Origin: an uncultured Oscillospiraceae bacterium
GTDB lineage: Bacteria; Bacillota; Clostridia; Oscillospirales; Oscillospiraceae
Reading direction: 5' to 3'
Length of the DNA stretch: 58,592 bases
Assembly (NCBI GenBank): GCA_934667815.1
Contig: CAKUMO010000017.1
Coordinates: 1 to 58,592 of the forward strand
Shown: positions 1 to 8,383 of the stretch, piece after piece
How positions within the stretch are numbered: the first letter of the stretch is position 1
How the letters are laid out: every line of letters begins with the position of its first letter
Notes under the pieces: generated by a model
What the model was told of the DNA's origin: nothing
Databases searched by the model: none
What the model saw: the letters and a program-made list of their open reading frames with translations, nothing else
Program-made: the position numbers and the translations under genes

Positions 1-69
<69 letters not shown>

Positions 70-81
70 ATATTCAAAGTA

Positions 82-158
82 TGGTGGGCCTTCGGGGACT
101 CGAACCCGGGACCGTCCGGTTATGAGCCGGATGCTCTAACCAACTGAGCTAAAGGCCC
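82..158 (-). tRNA. tRNA with CAT anticodon (Ile2-like, or Met)
   Basis: Complete cloverleaf on the minus strand with encoded CCA. The anticodon stem TCCGG/CCGGA holds loop CTCATAA, giving anticodon CAT. The body (CTTTAGCTCAGTTGG, then CGGCTCATAACCG) looks more like the Bacillota tRNA-Ile2 type, whose C34 is modified to lysidine, than like elongator Met. This is a resemblance from memory. Initiator Met is unlikely because the acceptor begins with a G-C pair. A consensus promoter sits just upstream. Confidence 0.9.
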
Positions 159-180
159 ATCTCCGTACCCAGCGAGTAAT

Positions 181-209
181 ATTATACTCCAAAGGCCGCA
201 AATTGTCAA
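181..209 (-). promoter_or_regulatory. Consensus promoter of the tRNA pair
   Basis: On the minus strand TTGACA (209-204) and TATAAT (186-181) are separated by exactly 17 bases, a perfect match to the vegetative sigma-A promoter. Transcription would start about ten bases downstream, shortly before the CAT-anticodon tRNA at 158. Confidence 0.85.
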
Positions 210-495
210 CAACTATTTCAACTCGCTCCGCATTTTCTTCAAAATCTCTGCTGCGCTCCTGACATTTCCGGATACCTTCCTCAAGCCCAGACATACAGTC
301 ACACATGCGTGCCTTCCCCACCTTCGAGTCGGCCGTCCGCGCAATGCCGGACAGCACAGCCATGTTTTAGGGCGCACCTTCAATCTCGCGTGTGCTTCCG
401 CACCATAGATTTCACGCTCTCGGAGGCCGCAATATGACCCGACAATCAACAATGCCGCGACAAGCCGGTCTTTCGTGCGCCATGTCGGCTGCGTG
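210..495. other. Intergenic stretch without a confident gene
   Basis: Lies between the sigma factor stop and the tRNA promoter. Two overlapping minus-strand reading frames of 75-79 codons exist, but neither has a good ribosome binding site, one runs into a tRNA gene, and neither resembles a known family. The sigma factor stop overlaps an ATG (ATGA at 496-499), but that frame ends after 17 codons. The stretch could hold a decayed partner of the sigma factor. Confidence 0.4.
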
Positions 496-1065
496 TCATA
501 TCCAGTCGCTCAGCAGAAAGCCCTGATCGGTCAGCAGCTTGACCACGCGGCGCTTGGCGCGGGTAACTCGCATACGCACACTGTCCGACTGGATGCCCAG
601 CGCCACGGCAATCTCCGCATCAGACCAACGAAGCAGATACCGCTCCTCCAGAAGCAGGCGTTCTTCCGCCGGAAGCGTCGCAAAAAGAGCTTGCAGATGG
701 GTGCGGCGTTGCTCACTCAAAAGTGCATCCTCCGGCATGGCGGCATTTTCCGCTGAGACGGTTTCGTCGAAGGACTCGAGCTCCACCGTCCGATGCCGGT
801 TTCTGCGCTGCAGCGTGTGCAATGCCAGATGCCGCACCGTTGTCACCGCATAGGCCGCCCTTTTTCGTTCGTCAAGCTGCATCAGCAGCTCGAGCTTGTC
901 CACGAGCTTGACGACGGCATCCGACACGGTATCTTCCGCATCCGCAGCGCAGGGGAAGTACTTTGCCGCCTCAAGGTACATCCGCGCCACATTACTCTCA
1001 TAAAACCGGAGCATGAAGTCCCGGTCCGACTCGTCCTCGATGGCAAGAATGGCAATCGGAATCAT
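496..1065 (-). CDS. ECF-like sigma-70 family RNA polymerase sigma factor
   Basis: 189 residues. Residues about 15-95 resemble sigma region 2 (acidic/aromatic helix followed by a Lys/Arg-rich stretch with QRRNRHR). Residues about 120-178 are a region 4 helix-turn-helix with the family pattern LPAEERLLLEERY, then the recognition helix SDAEIAVALGI and SVRMRVTRAKRR. Regions 1 and 3 are absent, as in ECF factors. The start at 1065 was chosen because GGAGG lies 7 bases upstream; the open frame extends to 1203 without another good site. Its start overlaps the stop of a 30-codon ORF (ATGA), suggesting translational coupling. No anti-sigma factor is recognisable downstream, so the signal it answers is unknown. 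Confidence 0.85.
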   Translation of the reverse strand: MIPIAILAIEDESDRDFMLRFYESNVARMYLEAAKYFPCAADAEDTVSDAVVKLVDKLELLMQLDERKRAAYAVTTVRHLALHTLQRRNRHRTVELESFDETVSAENAAMPEDALLSEQRRTHLQALFATLPAEERLLLEERYLLRWSDAEIAVALGIQSDSVRMRVTRAKRRVVKLLTDQGFLLSDWI

Positions 1066-1154
1066 CCTTCGGCCTCCAACGCGGCTGCAAGCGCTTTCTG
1101 GCTGCCGTTCGTCTGCTCGCACGGCCGCAATAGGATTTTTGAAATATCTGCCAT
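1062..1154 (-). CDS. 30-residue small ORF coupled to the sigma factor
   Basis: Thirty codons starting MADISKILLRPCEQTNGSQK and ending in TGA, whose TG overlaps the ATG of the sigma factor (ATGA). A ribosome binding site (GAGAGGT) precedes its ATG by about 4 bases. The frame and strong initiation signal support translation, and the overlap suggests a leader peptide or small partner that couples translation to the sigma gene. The peptide is alanine/leucine-rich at its C-terminus and has no recognisable motif, so no function is assigned. Confidence 0.5.
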   Translation of the reverse strand: MADISKILLRPCEQTNGSQKALAAALEAEG

Positions 1155-1224
1155 ATTTACCTCTCTCTAATTTCGTGTTCTTTTTTTGCGATTTGGATAG
1201 CATTGGGAAGCAAAATACGTTATA

Positions 1225-1252
1225 ATTATATCATGCTTTGAGCAAACCGCAA
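1225..1252 (-). promoter_or_regulatory. Possible promoter of the sigma factor transcript
   Basis: On the minus strand TTGCGG (1252-1247) and TATAAT (1230-1225) are 16 bases apart. The site lies at the start of the divergent glycosylase gene. The same AT-rich block also reads TATAAT on the plus strand (1221-1226), but no good -35 partner was found there. Confidence 0.4.
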
Positions 1253-1265
1253 GAGGGTGATGAAG

Positions 1266-1889
1266 ATGTATTTTTCATACGGCGAAACCGAGCTTGCCTA
1301 TCTGCGTCAAAAGGACAAGCGGCTTTGCGAGGTCATCGACCGCATTGGGCACATCGACCGCACAGTGGATACGGATTTGTTTTCGTCCGTCATTCACCAC
1401 ATCATCGGGCAGCAGATCTCGACCAAAGCGCAGGCAACCGTCTGGCAGCGGATGCGCGACGCACTGGGCGAGGTCAATGCCGAAACCATTCTGGCAGCGG
1501 GCATTCCAAAGCTGCAATCGCTCGGAATGACATTTCGCAAAGCCGAGTACATCACGGACTTTGCCGAAAAAATTCATTCAGGCACGTTCCACCTGGATGC
1601 CATAGAGCGCATGTGCGATGAGAAAGCCATTCTGGCGCTGAGCAGTCTGAAGGGCATCGGCGTATGGACGGCGGAAATGATCCTGCTGTTCTGCCTGCAG
1701 CGGCCCGATATTTTCAGCTATGACGACCTCGCCATCCAGCGCGGGCTGCGCATGATCTATCACCACCGCGGTATTGACCGCAGGCTCTTTGAAAAATATC
1801 GCCGTCGGTTCCACCCCTATTGCAGTGTGGCGAGCCTGTATCTCTGGGCTGTGGCTGGCGGCGCAATCCCGGAAATGAAAGCGATATGA
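1266..1889 (+). CDS. DNA-3-methyladenine glycosylase II family (AlkA-type, HhH-GPD)
   Basis: About 207 residues. This base-excision repair enzyme would remove alkylated purines from DNA. The HhH-GPD core is visible: helix-hairpin-helix LKGIGVWTAEMILLF, followed by FSYDDLAIQRG, whose Asp pair should contain the catalytic aspartate that lies just after the hairpin in AlkA. The N-terminal half carries the helical core with SVIHHIIGQQIS. It is shorter than E. coli AlkA, lacking the N-terminal TBP-like subdomain, like many Bacillota homologues. AAGAGGG at 1251-1257 best fits the ATG at 1266; a GTG at 1257 and an ATG at 1260 are too close to it. It is followed by an Ogt gene, forming an alkylation-repair pair. 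Confidence 0.87.
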   Translation: MYFSYGETELAYLRQKDKRLCEVIDRIGHIDRTVDTDLFSSVIHHIIGQQISTKAQATVWQRMRDALGEVNAETILAAGIPKLQSLGMTFRKAEYITDFAEKIHSGTFHLDAIERMCDEKAILALSSLKGIGVWTAEMILLFCLQRPDIFSYDDLAIQRGLRMIYHHRGIDRRLFEKYRRRFHPYCSVASLYLWAVAGGAIPEMKAI

Positions 1890-1977
1890 CCACCGCCTGT
1901 TCAGAGATTCGCTGCTGCACGGATACCAGCCGTTTGCAAGCGCCCCACGATTCCAACATTATTTCGAGGTGTAAGAT

Positions 1978-2511
1978 ATGACATATACGCAGCATTATGA
2001 TTCCCCGCTGGGCGGTATCCTGATGGCAGCAGACGAGATTGGACTGACCGGGTTATGGTTTGACGGTCAAAAGTACTTTGCCGGCAATCTCCCTGCGGAA
2101 CACACGGAGCAGAAAACGCCGGCCCTCGCAGAGGCTCGGCGCTGGCTGGATGTCTACTTTACCGGAAAAGCACCGGAATTTCTCCCGCCGCTGCACCCGA
2201 TCGGCTCTGCATTTCGCCGGTCGGTGTGGGAAATCCTTTTGCGGATTCCCTATGGGCAGACCACGACCTACGGAGAAATCGCACGGCAGCTTGCCGAAAA
2301 GCGGGGCCTTTCCAAGCTGTCCGCGCAGGCGGTCGGAGGCGCGGTGGGACACAACGAAATATCGATCATAATTCCCTGCCACCGTGTGGTCGGTACGAAC
2401 GGCAGTCTGACCGGGTATGCCGGCGGGATCGACAAAAAACAGCGTCTGCTGGAATTGGAGCATACGGATATGACCGGCTTTTTCGTTCCGAAGAAAGGGA
2501 CGGCGCTGTAA
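1978..2511 (+). CDS. ogt: Methylated-DNA--[protein]-cysteine S-methyltransferase
   Basis: 177 residues, the usual length of Ogt. It would transfer the methyl group from O6-methylguanine or O4-methylthymine to its own cysteine. The active-site block IIPCHRVVG places the acceptor Cys at residue 134. The DNA-binding helix and upstream motif PYGQTTTYGEIA are present, preceded by the N-terminal RNase H-like domain. GAGGT lies about 10 bases before the ATG. It is 88 bases downstream of the AlkA-type glycosylase, so the two may be co-transcribed. No Ada-type regulatory domain is attached. Confidence 0.93.
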   Translation: MTYTQHYDSPLGGILMAADEIGLTGLWFDGQKYFAGNLPAEHTEQKTPALAEARRWLDVYFTGKAPEFLPPLHPIGSAFRRSVWEILLRIPYGQTTTYGEIARQLAEKRGLSKLSAQAVGGAVGHNEISIIIPCHRVVGTNGSLTGYAGGIDKKQRLLELEHTDMTGFFVPKKGTAL

Positions 2512-2614
2512 CGGGCCCCAAGAAATCGCACGCCGTGACATCACGGGAGAAAAACACAGCACTTCCGGTGTTTGAGGCAACGGCTTTTTATAGCGCCGCA
2601 GGCGCGTCAAATTC

Positions 2615-2660
2615 TGCACAAGACATGGAGCACGCAAAAGCGTGCTCCATGTCTTGTGCA
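2615..2660. repeat. Perfect 21-bp inverted repeat with AAAA loop
   Basis: The arm 2615-2635 is exactly complementary to 2640-2660, with loop AAAA at 2636-2639. It lies between the convergent ogt and glycosidase genes, so it may stop transcription from both sides. However, neither side is followed by a clean T-run, so it is not a textbook intrinsic terminator. The rest of 2512-2742 holds no gene. Confidence 0.75.
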
Positions 2661-2742
2661 ATCAAAAATCGTAGTATTACTCTTTCCTTCCCTCCGAAAC
2701 TTTTGTCGGGTCGTTTTTTTGACAGCCTTTGACGCCTTTTCG

Positions 2743-5553
2743 TCAGTTCATGCGGCTGCGTTTTTTCAGCAGGATAACGGCAGTCAGCGCCAACGCGAAG
2801 CTGCCTGCTGCAGCAGTCAGCCATGCGGCAAACCCGGAGTCACCGGTTTTCGGAACGACAGTCTTGGGGATGACGGTTCCCTCGCTGCGCTTTTCCCCAC
2901 AGATGCTGCATTCTTCATGCTTTACGCCCGCTGCGCTTGCGGTCGCCTCTTTATCGACTTTCCAAACAAACGTGTGCGCCTCCGCCTTCAGCGTTTCACC
3001 GCAGACGCATTCCTGCCAGTGCTGCCCGGCATTGTGCGTCCAGTGGAAATTGTGCGTGTGCGTCTTTGGAATCACTGTGTTTTCACTGCACCGATAGCCG
3101 CAGATGCTGCACTCCTGATGCTTCACGCCGTCGGCTTCAGCAGTCGCTGCGCGGTCGATCTTCCATTCGAGCGTGTGCGGCGCTTCGTCAAAGCGTTCGC
3201 CGCAGTCCTGCTCCTTGCAGGGATGCCAGTGACCGGCTTCATCGTACTCCCAGTTCTCTGAGGCACGCGTAGTCCAGCTGGCTGTCAGTACAAGGTCGCG
3301 CGTCACCGGTGCGGAAAAATCATATGGTACGCCGTCCAGTGTCCAACCGTCAAACAGCACGCCGTCCTTGACCGGATCCGCAGGCCGCAAGAGAAGCTGG
3401 CCGTCGGATACGGTGGACTGTGCGATCACGGTGCCGTTTGCCGCGTCAAAGAAGGTCACGGTGTGTTCGCCCGTGTTCCTGCGGATTTCAAAATCGTCCA
3501 GCCACAGTTCTTCTCCTGCTGCCGCATTGTAGTAAATTTGAATTTCGATCTGCCCGTTGGTCACATTGATGTTTTCCAGCGTGACCTTTGTCCACTGCGT
3601 CAGGCCCTCGCTGCCGAGCACTTGCGTTACATAGGTTGCAATAAAGTCGCCGGGGCCATACACCGCAGAGAAGTTAATCCCGCCGGTGTTGGCAGAGCCT
3701 TTGACCCACACGCTTGCGGTATAGGTGCCGTCGGGGATTCCTGTGAAGGTCTGCCCGATAGATCCTTCGTGCGCGACCGGCGCGGCAATGCGGCAGGACT
3801 TTTCTCCCGTGTGGCCGCCTGCTGCAGTGAGTATCGTATCGTCGCTCGTTCCGCCGCCGCGCCAGAAGTTCCACGCCGCGGGGACTGCGCCGATCTCGCT
3901 CTCCTCGAAGGAGGCATTATAAAATACAGGAAGATTTTCCTCTGTGCCGGCTGTACGCTCACGGATCTGTGGCGCGGCAGCATAGTCGGCGGGATCGCCG
4001 ATTTGCAGCACAAGGCCCGGACGGGAGGTGCCTCCCATCGTTGCCGCCGAGAGGCCGAGCTCGTCGATCAGCTCACCCATCAGGGTGAGATTGCCGCCGC
4101 TGACCTGCACACGGTCCGTGATGTCTTTCGCTTCATCGGCCAGAAGATCCTGTGCCAAGATGCGCTTGCCAGTCAGGTCCTGATTGAAGGAGAGGGTCAG
4201 CGTCTTATAATACCCGAAGATTCCGACCGGGCCGGTCAGGTCGCCTGCCGGAAGCGTAACGTCTGCGCGGAGAGTGTCGTAATGCATGCGCCCGTGCGTG
4301 CGTCCAAAGGTTGCGACGGAAATCGCACCGTTCGGATTGCGCGCTGCAGTCACAAAGGGCTTATCCGCACCGTCGGTGCTCACAGTGGCCAGCCCGATGC
4401 CGCGTGCGATCACGGCAGGTGCTTTCTGGATGATGGTCTTTCCGTTGACATTGCTGTACCATGTATCACCGTTGCGGAAATCCCAATCGTCACTGAGGTA
4501 TTCGTCGCTCAACTTGGTCTCGTAGGCACTGATCTCATAAGCAGGTGCAATGCGGTTCCAACGCAGCGCACGAACGACCTCGTCGGTATTGGTGAAAGCG
4601 CGGTTGTGGCGGAACACCATCGAGGTCAGTCCCAGCGAGGCGTTGATATAGACCTGATCCTCGGCGCACATCAGGCCGAGTGCGTCGCCCTTGAGGACAT
4701 ACCCATCCCGCAAAAGCTCTCCCACGCGGTCAAGTGTCGTGGCGTTCGTGAGCTGCGTGGTCACGTCATAGGTTCGGAACACATCGGAGAAGCTGGCGAC
4801 CTGCGCAGAGAGCTTGTTAAACGCAGGCGTGACGCGGCCGCTGTTCATCTCGTCATTCAGGCCGCCGATGCCCGTGATATGCTCAATCACCAGCTCGGGA
4901 TACAGCTCGTTGGCCGTGGTGCTGATAAACTTTCTCCATTCGAGATTGTTGTACAGTCTGCCCCAGTCAATTTCCCAGTAGGTAATGCCGGCATATTTGC
5001 TCCACAGAATGCGCTCAATCCAATAGTCCTTGTTATAACCGGAGGCCGGACGGTTGGCGGCGTCCTCCTGCGCACAGATCCACAGGCCCGCGCCCTTCCA
5101 GCCTGCAGCCTTCACGTTGTCTGCATAGGTTTTCAGGCGTTCCTGCGGCGTATCTCCGTAGCCCGGAAACTTTTCTGCGTCAAAAATCTGAGAGCCGAAG
5201 TAAGGATCACCGCTGACGGTGTCCCCCTGCGAATCGGGCAGCTCCCAACCGTCGCACACGACGAAGATCATATCCTTTTTGACGGTCGGATACTGCGTGT
5301 AGCACCAGCCGGACTTGGGATTGAACATAAAATCATGTGTAACGATATCACGAATGGAAAGCGTTTTTCCGGTCTTGGCTATTTGCGAATACTGCTCGGC
5401 GCTCTGAATCCACCAGGTGCTGAAGGTGTTCGGCGTATCGGAGTGCATTTCCGGAACGAGGCTGACAGGAGTCTTCTCTGCCAGTGCGGTGCAGGGAAGC
5501 AACGCGGTCAGGCAGAGCGAAACTGCCAGCGCTAAAATGCAGATGCGTTTCAT
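2743..5553 (-). CDS. Secreted, wall-anchored clan GH-D-like glycosidase
   Basis: 936 residues. A signal peptide (1-25, ending ALA) is followed by a TIM-barrel-like catalytic region. KGAGLWI, YWEIDWG (Asp196, candidate nucleophile) and SDVFRTYD (Asp263, candidate acid/base) resemble the GH27/GH36 alpha-galactosidase clan; the exact family and substrate are not recognised. After about residue 545 comes a jelly-roll carbohydrate-binding-like module, then a bacterial repeat around FDGWTLDGVPYDFSAPV, then two Cys/His-rich repeats (HWHPCKEQDCGE..., HWQECVCGE...). The C-terminus has a VPKTGD sortase motif, a hydrophobic segment and KKRSR, so the enzyme should be linked to the cell wall. It overlaps the upstream paralogue by ATGA, with AAAAAGGAG as ribosome binding site, indicating translational coupling. 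Confidence 0.8.
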   Translation of the reverse strand: MKRICILALAVSLCLTALLPCTALAEKTPVSLVPEMHSDTPNTFSTWWIQSAEQYSQIAKTGKTLSIRDIVTHDFMFNPKSGWCYTQYPTVKKDMIFVVCDGWELPDSQGDTVSGDPYFGSQIFDAEKFPGYGDTPQERLKTYADNVKAAGWKGAGLWICAQEDAANRPASGYNKDYWIERILWSKYAGITYWEIDWGRLYNNLEWRKFISTTANELYPELVIEHITGIGGLNDEMNSGRVTPAFNKLSAQVASFSDVFRTYDVTTQLTNATTLDRVGELLRDGYVLKGDALGLMCAEDQVYINASLGLTSMVFRHNRAFTNTDEVVRALRWNRIAPAYEISAYETKLSDEYLSDDWDFRNGDTWYSNVNGKTIIQKAPAVIARGIGLATVSTDGADKPFVTAARNPNGAISVATFGRTHGRMHYDTLRADVTLPAGDLTGPVGIFGYYKTLTLSFNQDLTGKRILAQDLLADEAKDITDRVQVSGGNLTLMGELIDELGLSAATMGGTSRPGLVLQIGDPADYAAAPQIRERTAGTEENLPVFYNASFEESEIGAVPAAWNFWRGGGTSDDTILTAAGGHTGEKSCRIAAPVAHEGSIGQTFTGIPDGTYTASVWVKGSANTGGINFSAVYGPGDFIATYVTQVLGSEGLTQWTKVTLENINVTNGQIEIQIYYNAAAGEELWLDDFEIRRNTGEHTVTFFDAANGTVIAQSTVSDGQLLLRPADPVKDGVLFDGWTLDGVPYDFSAPVTRDLVLTASWTTRASENWEYDEAGHWHPCKEQDCGERFDEAPHTLEWKIDRAATAEADGVKHQECSICGYRCSENTVIPKTHTHNFHWTHNAGQHWQECVCGETLKAEAHTFVWKVDKEATASAAGVKHEECSICGEKRSEGTVIPKTVVPKTGDSGFAAWLTAAAGSFALALTAVILLKKRSRMN

Positions 5554-7052
5554 AATGTTTCTCCTTTTTCTTGTTCGATACTGAGAAGAACCCCGGGCCT
5601 TGAGGTGTCACCCATCGACGCAGCGGAAAGACCAATCCGTGCAAGCAAAGCGCCATCGAGCGTCAGTGTTTCTCCGTCAAGGAAAACGCTGCCACTGATA
5701 TCGATAGGAGGTCCTTCGGCAAGCAAGTCCGCCGCATAGACCCGGAGTCGGGAGGGAGTCATCGGGAATTTCAGGCACAGGGAGCCGACCTCTCCGAACA
5801 GCGCAAACGCACGGGGCGTGGTAGCCAGTTCCAGCGTGATCTTTGCAGCACGGCAGGCAGACACATCCCCGACATGACCCTCCAGCGTACGTCCGAACAC
5901 GCCGAGCGCAACCGCACCGCAGGGGTATCGGGAAGCTGCAACAAAGGGCGCCGTCCCATCCGTTTCGACCTTCGGCAAGGCTAAGCCGCCGCGTGCGGTC
6001 ACGGCAGGCGCGTATTGCTTGACGGTTTTTCCGTCAACGACCGTAAACCATGTGTCGCCGCGGAAAGTCCATTCATCCGCCAGCAGTTCTGTGCTGATCT
6101 GCGCATCGCCCGCTTTCAGTGGAAATGCAGGGGCAAGCCGCTGCCAGCGCAGCACACGTGCGACCTCGTCAAGCGCTGTATAGTGAGCCGCATGACGCAT
6201 GACCATGGTGGTCAGGCCAAGTGCGCCTGCCAGATAGACCTCGTCCTCGCAGCAGACATATCCGCATGCGCCCTCCTCCGGAGTGAGGGCGTGCAGCAGA
6301 AGTTCGGCCACGCGGTCGAGTGTTGTGGCAAGAGAGAGCTGATGCGTAATGTCATAGCTTCGGAACACGTCGGAAAAGCGTGCGTACTGCACGCAGGCGT
6401 GCAGATACGCGGGCGAAACGCGCCCCGCACCAAACTCATCATTGAGGCCGCCGCAGCCGACGATATGCTCGATCACAAGCTCCGGTGCAAGCTCTCGTGC
6501 CATGAGGGAGAGGAATCTGCGGAAAGCGGGATTGCCGCAATGACGTCCCCAGTCCACTTCCCAGTACGCGATTCCGGCATCCCGGCTCCACGACAGCCGT
6601 TCGATCCAGTAGGCCGGATCGAAACTGCCGTCGGCTCTCTGATGCGCGGCATCCTCCTGCGCACAGATCCACAGGCCCGCGCCCTTCCAGCCCGCAGCCT
6701 TGACATTGTCGGCATAGGATTTCAGGCGCTCTGCCGGCGTGTCGCCGTAGCCCGGAAATTTCCCGGCATCGAGCACCTGCGAGCCAAACAGCCCGACGTT
6801 CAGCGGTGCGCGTCCGTGCTGCGAATCCGGCAGCTCCCAACCGTCGCAGATCGTAAAGATCAGGTCTTTCCGCACTTTCGGATACAGAGTATGACACCAG
6901 CCCCGTTGGCCAAACAGAGCTTCGTGCGTCAAATTGTCGCGAATCGCATAGGCGCCCTGCGCCTGGGCTTCCTTTGTCAGAGTATCCTCCTGGATCCACC
7001 ATGTGCTGAAATGGTGCGGCGTACATCCGGCCGTCTCAGGAATCTGCACCAT
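5550..7052 (-). CDS. Cytoplasmic clan GH-D-like glycosidase paralogue
   Basis: 500 residues, aligning along its whole length with the N-terminal 530 residues of the secreted neighbour (shared FSTWWIQ, CDGWELPDSQ, FPGYGDTP, GWKGAGLWICAQEDAA). It has no signal peptide, accessory modules or anchor, so it should act inside the cell. Candidate catalytic aspartates are Asp167 in YWEVDWG and Asp234 in SDVFRSYD. It is the first gene of a two-gene operon and ends in ATGA, overlapping the next start. The divergent AraC-type gene is the likely regulator. A plausible scheme is external release and internal cleavage of the same glycan type, but the substrate cannot be read from the sequence. Confidence 0.78.
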   Translation of the reverse strand: MVQIPETAGCTPHHFSTWWIQEDTLTKEAQAQGAYAIRDNLTHEALFGQRGWCHTLYPKVRKDLIFTICDGWELPDSQHGRAPLNVGLFGSQVLDAGKFPGYGDTPAERLKSYADNVKAAGWKGAGLWICAQEDAAHQRADGSFDPAYWIERLSWSRDAGIAYWEVDWGRHCGNPAFRRFLSLMARELAPELVIEHIVGCGGLNDEFGAGRVSPAYLHACVQYARFSDVFRSYDITHQLSLATTLDRVAELLLHALTPEEGACGYVCCEDEVYLAGALGLTTMVMRHAAHYTALDEVARVLRWQRLAPAFPLKAGDAQISTELLADEWTFRGDTWFTVVDGKTVKQYAPAVTARGGLALPKVETDGTAPFVAASRYPCGAVALGVFGRTLEGHVGDVSACRAAKITLELATTPRAFALFGEVGSLCLKFPMTPSRLRVYAADLLAEGPPIDISGSVFLDGETLTLDGALLARIGLSAASMGDTSRPGVLLSIEQEKGETL

Positions 7053-7077
7053 ATCGGATTACCTCCCCTTTGTTAAA

Positions 7078-7107
7078 ATTCTAGCATGTTGGACGTTTGA
7101 AATTCAA
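7078..7107 (-). promoter_or_regulatory. Promoter of the glycosidase operon
   Basis: On the minus strand TTGAAT (7107-7102) and TAGAAT (7083-7078) are 18 bases apart, with GGGGAGG downstream near the start codon. It faces away from the AraC-type gene. Confidence 0.55.
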
Positions 7108-7158
7108 TGTTCGATCTCTGCATAAGGATGTATATTTTTCGGAATCGATTTTTCATAC

Positions 7159-7187
7159 TTGCATCAAAATGAGGGAAGCAGTATATT
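7159..7187 (+). promoter_or_regulatory. Promoter of the AraC-type regulator
   Basis: TTGCAT (7159-7164) and TATATT (7182-7187) with a 17-base spacer, about 50 bases before the regulator's ATG. The 184-base divergent region therefore carries two opposing promoters, the usual layout for a locally acting AraC activator. Confidence 0.55.
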
Positions 7188-7236
7188 AAACGCAGAGAAT
7201 CCGGCGTAATTACGCTCAATTTACAGGGAGGGCAGT

Positions 7237-8109
7237 ATGTATATTCACTGGATCGACCCCTCGGTTCTTCGCACGGTCACCGCCTGCAATTTCAATCTTC
7301 TGCCCAGCGCAGTGCACCAGCTCGACCGCGTGGGGGAGAACACTCACGGTCTTTTGTACATTCTGGACGGCAGTTGGGAGCTTTCGCAGGATCACGAGCT
7401 TCTCTCGCTGCATTCGGACGATCTGCTGTTCCTGCATGCAGGTAGTAGGAATCTAGAGCGCAGCAGCTTCGCCCCCGGCATGACGGTGATGTTTTTGCAT
7501 TTTTTAAGTGCGCCGGAAGATGCCCTTTGGCCCGCCGGCGCCACACCCTCGGGAAAGGACAATTTTCTGTCCATCGGAGACATTGTCCACTGCGGCTGCG
7601 AGAATGAGGTAAAGAAGCAACTTCAGCGCATTATTTATAATTTCTATTCCGGGCGGCCCGGCATAGAAACCAAGCTCTCTGCTCTGCTGCTTGATCTGCT
7701 TTATGAATTGGCGCAGCTCTCCGCCGCAGGGGTTCCCTCCTCTGCGCGGGACGATGTGGTCGAATGGATCCTCTATCGCATCCGCACTGCGCCTCAATCG
7801 GATTGCTCCTTGAAAACCCTCTCGCAGCAGACCTATATGAGTCCTGCAACGCTGTCCGAGCGCTTCAAAAAGGCAACCGGCAAGTCCATTTACCGCTATC
7901 AGCTCGAAACACGTTTGGCGATGGCGCGTGCGCTGCTGCTCAGCGCCGAGGATATGCCGCTTCGTGAAGTCGCCCGAGTTTACGGTTTTTGCGATGAATA
8001 CCATTTCAGTAAGCTGTTCAAGCGCACCTACCGGCAAAGCCCGTCGGTATTTCGTTCCCAGTATTGCGCGTCAAAAGGGACTCACGCTGCCGGAGCAGAA
8101 TCGCGGTAG
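7237..8109 (+). CDS. AraC family transcriptional regulator
   Basis: 290 residues. The N-terminal part (about 10-150) has the pattern of a cupin-like effector-binding domain. The C-terminal part (about 185-280) carries the two helix-turn-helix units of the family, with TLSQQTYMSPATLSERFKK followed by PLREVARVYGFCDEYHFSK and the terminal FKRTYRQSPSVFR. GGGAGG lies about 6 bases before the ATG. It is divergent from the two glycosidases, so it probably senses a sugar and activates them; this is inferred from position and family habit. Confidence 0.9.
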   Translation: MYIHWIDPSVLRTVTACNFNLLPSAVHQLDRVGENTHGLLYILDGSWELSQDHELLSLHSDDLLFLHAGSRNLERSSFAPGMTVMFLHFLSAPEDALWPAGATPSGKDNFLSIGDIVHCGCENEVKKQLQRIIYNFYSGRPGIETKLSALLLDLLYELAQLSAAGVPSSARDDVVEWILYRIRTAPQSDCSLKTLSQQTYMSPATLSERFKKATGKSIYRYQLETRLAMARALLLSAEDMPLREVARVYGFCDEYHFSKLFKRTYRQSPSVFRSQYCASKGTHAAGAESR

Positions 8110-8383
8110 TTCTGGTCTTGAGCGGAGGATCGGGGGAATCTGTTTGCAGCATTACACGGATCGTTTTCCGCCCCAGAGAGCGGTTTTCTCGTCTGACCGG
8201 CAGGCTTCGTAAACTTGAAGAAACGGAACACTGCTCTGGTGGATGGCAAAGCCCGCGCCAAACCGGAGCACGAAATAGACAAAAACGCCGTCGTGGTTCT
8301 TAAAGAATTACGACGGAAGCACGGTGACATTGTCTGCCCAGCAAATATAATTATATGTAAACGGAACACATCAGGCGGCATGA

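Noticed and set aside
136..452. Two small minus-strand frames near the tRNA genes, considered as an anti-sigma partner
   Set aside because: One overlaps the CAT-anticodon tRNA, neither has a good start signal, and neither has a membrane segment or zinc motif expected of anti-sigma factors.
3463..5535. 690-codon plus-strand open frame
   Set aside because: Fully antisense to the secreted glycosidase; GC-rich codon bias creates long shadow frames. No ribosome binding site or family resemblance.
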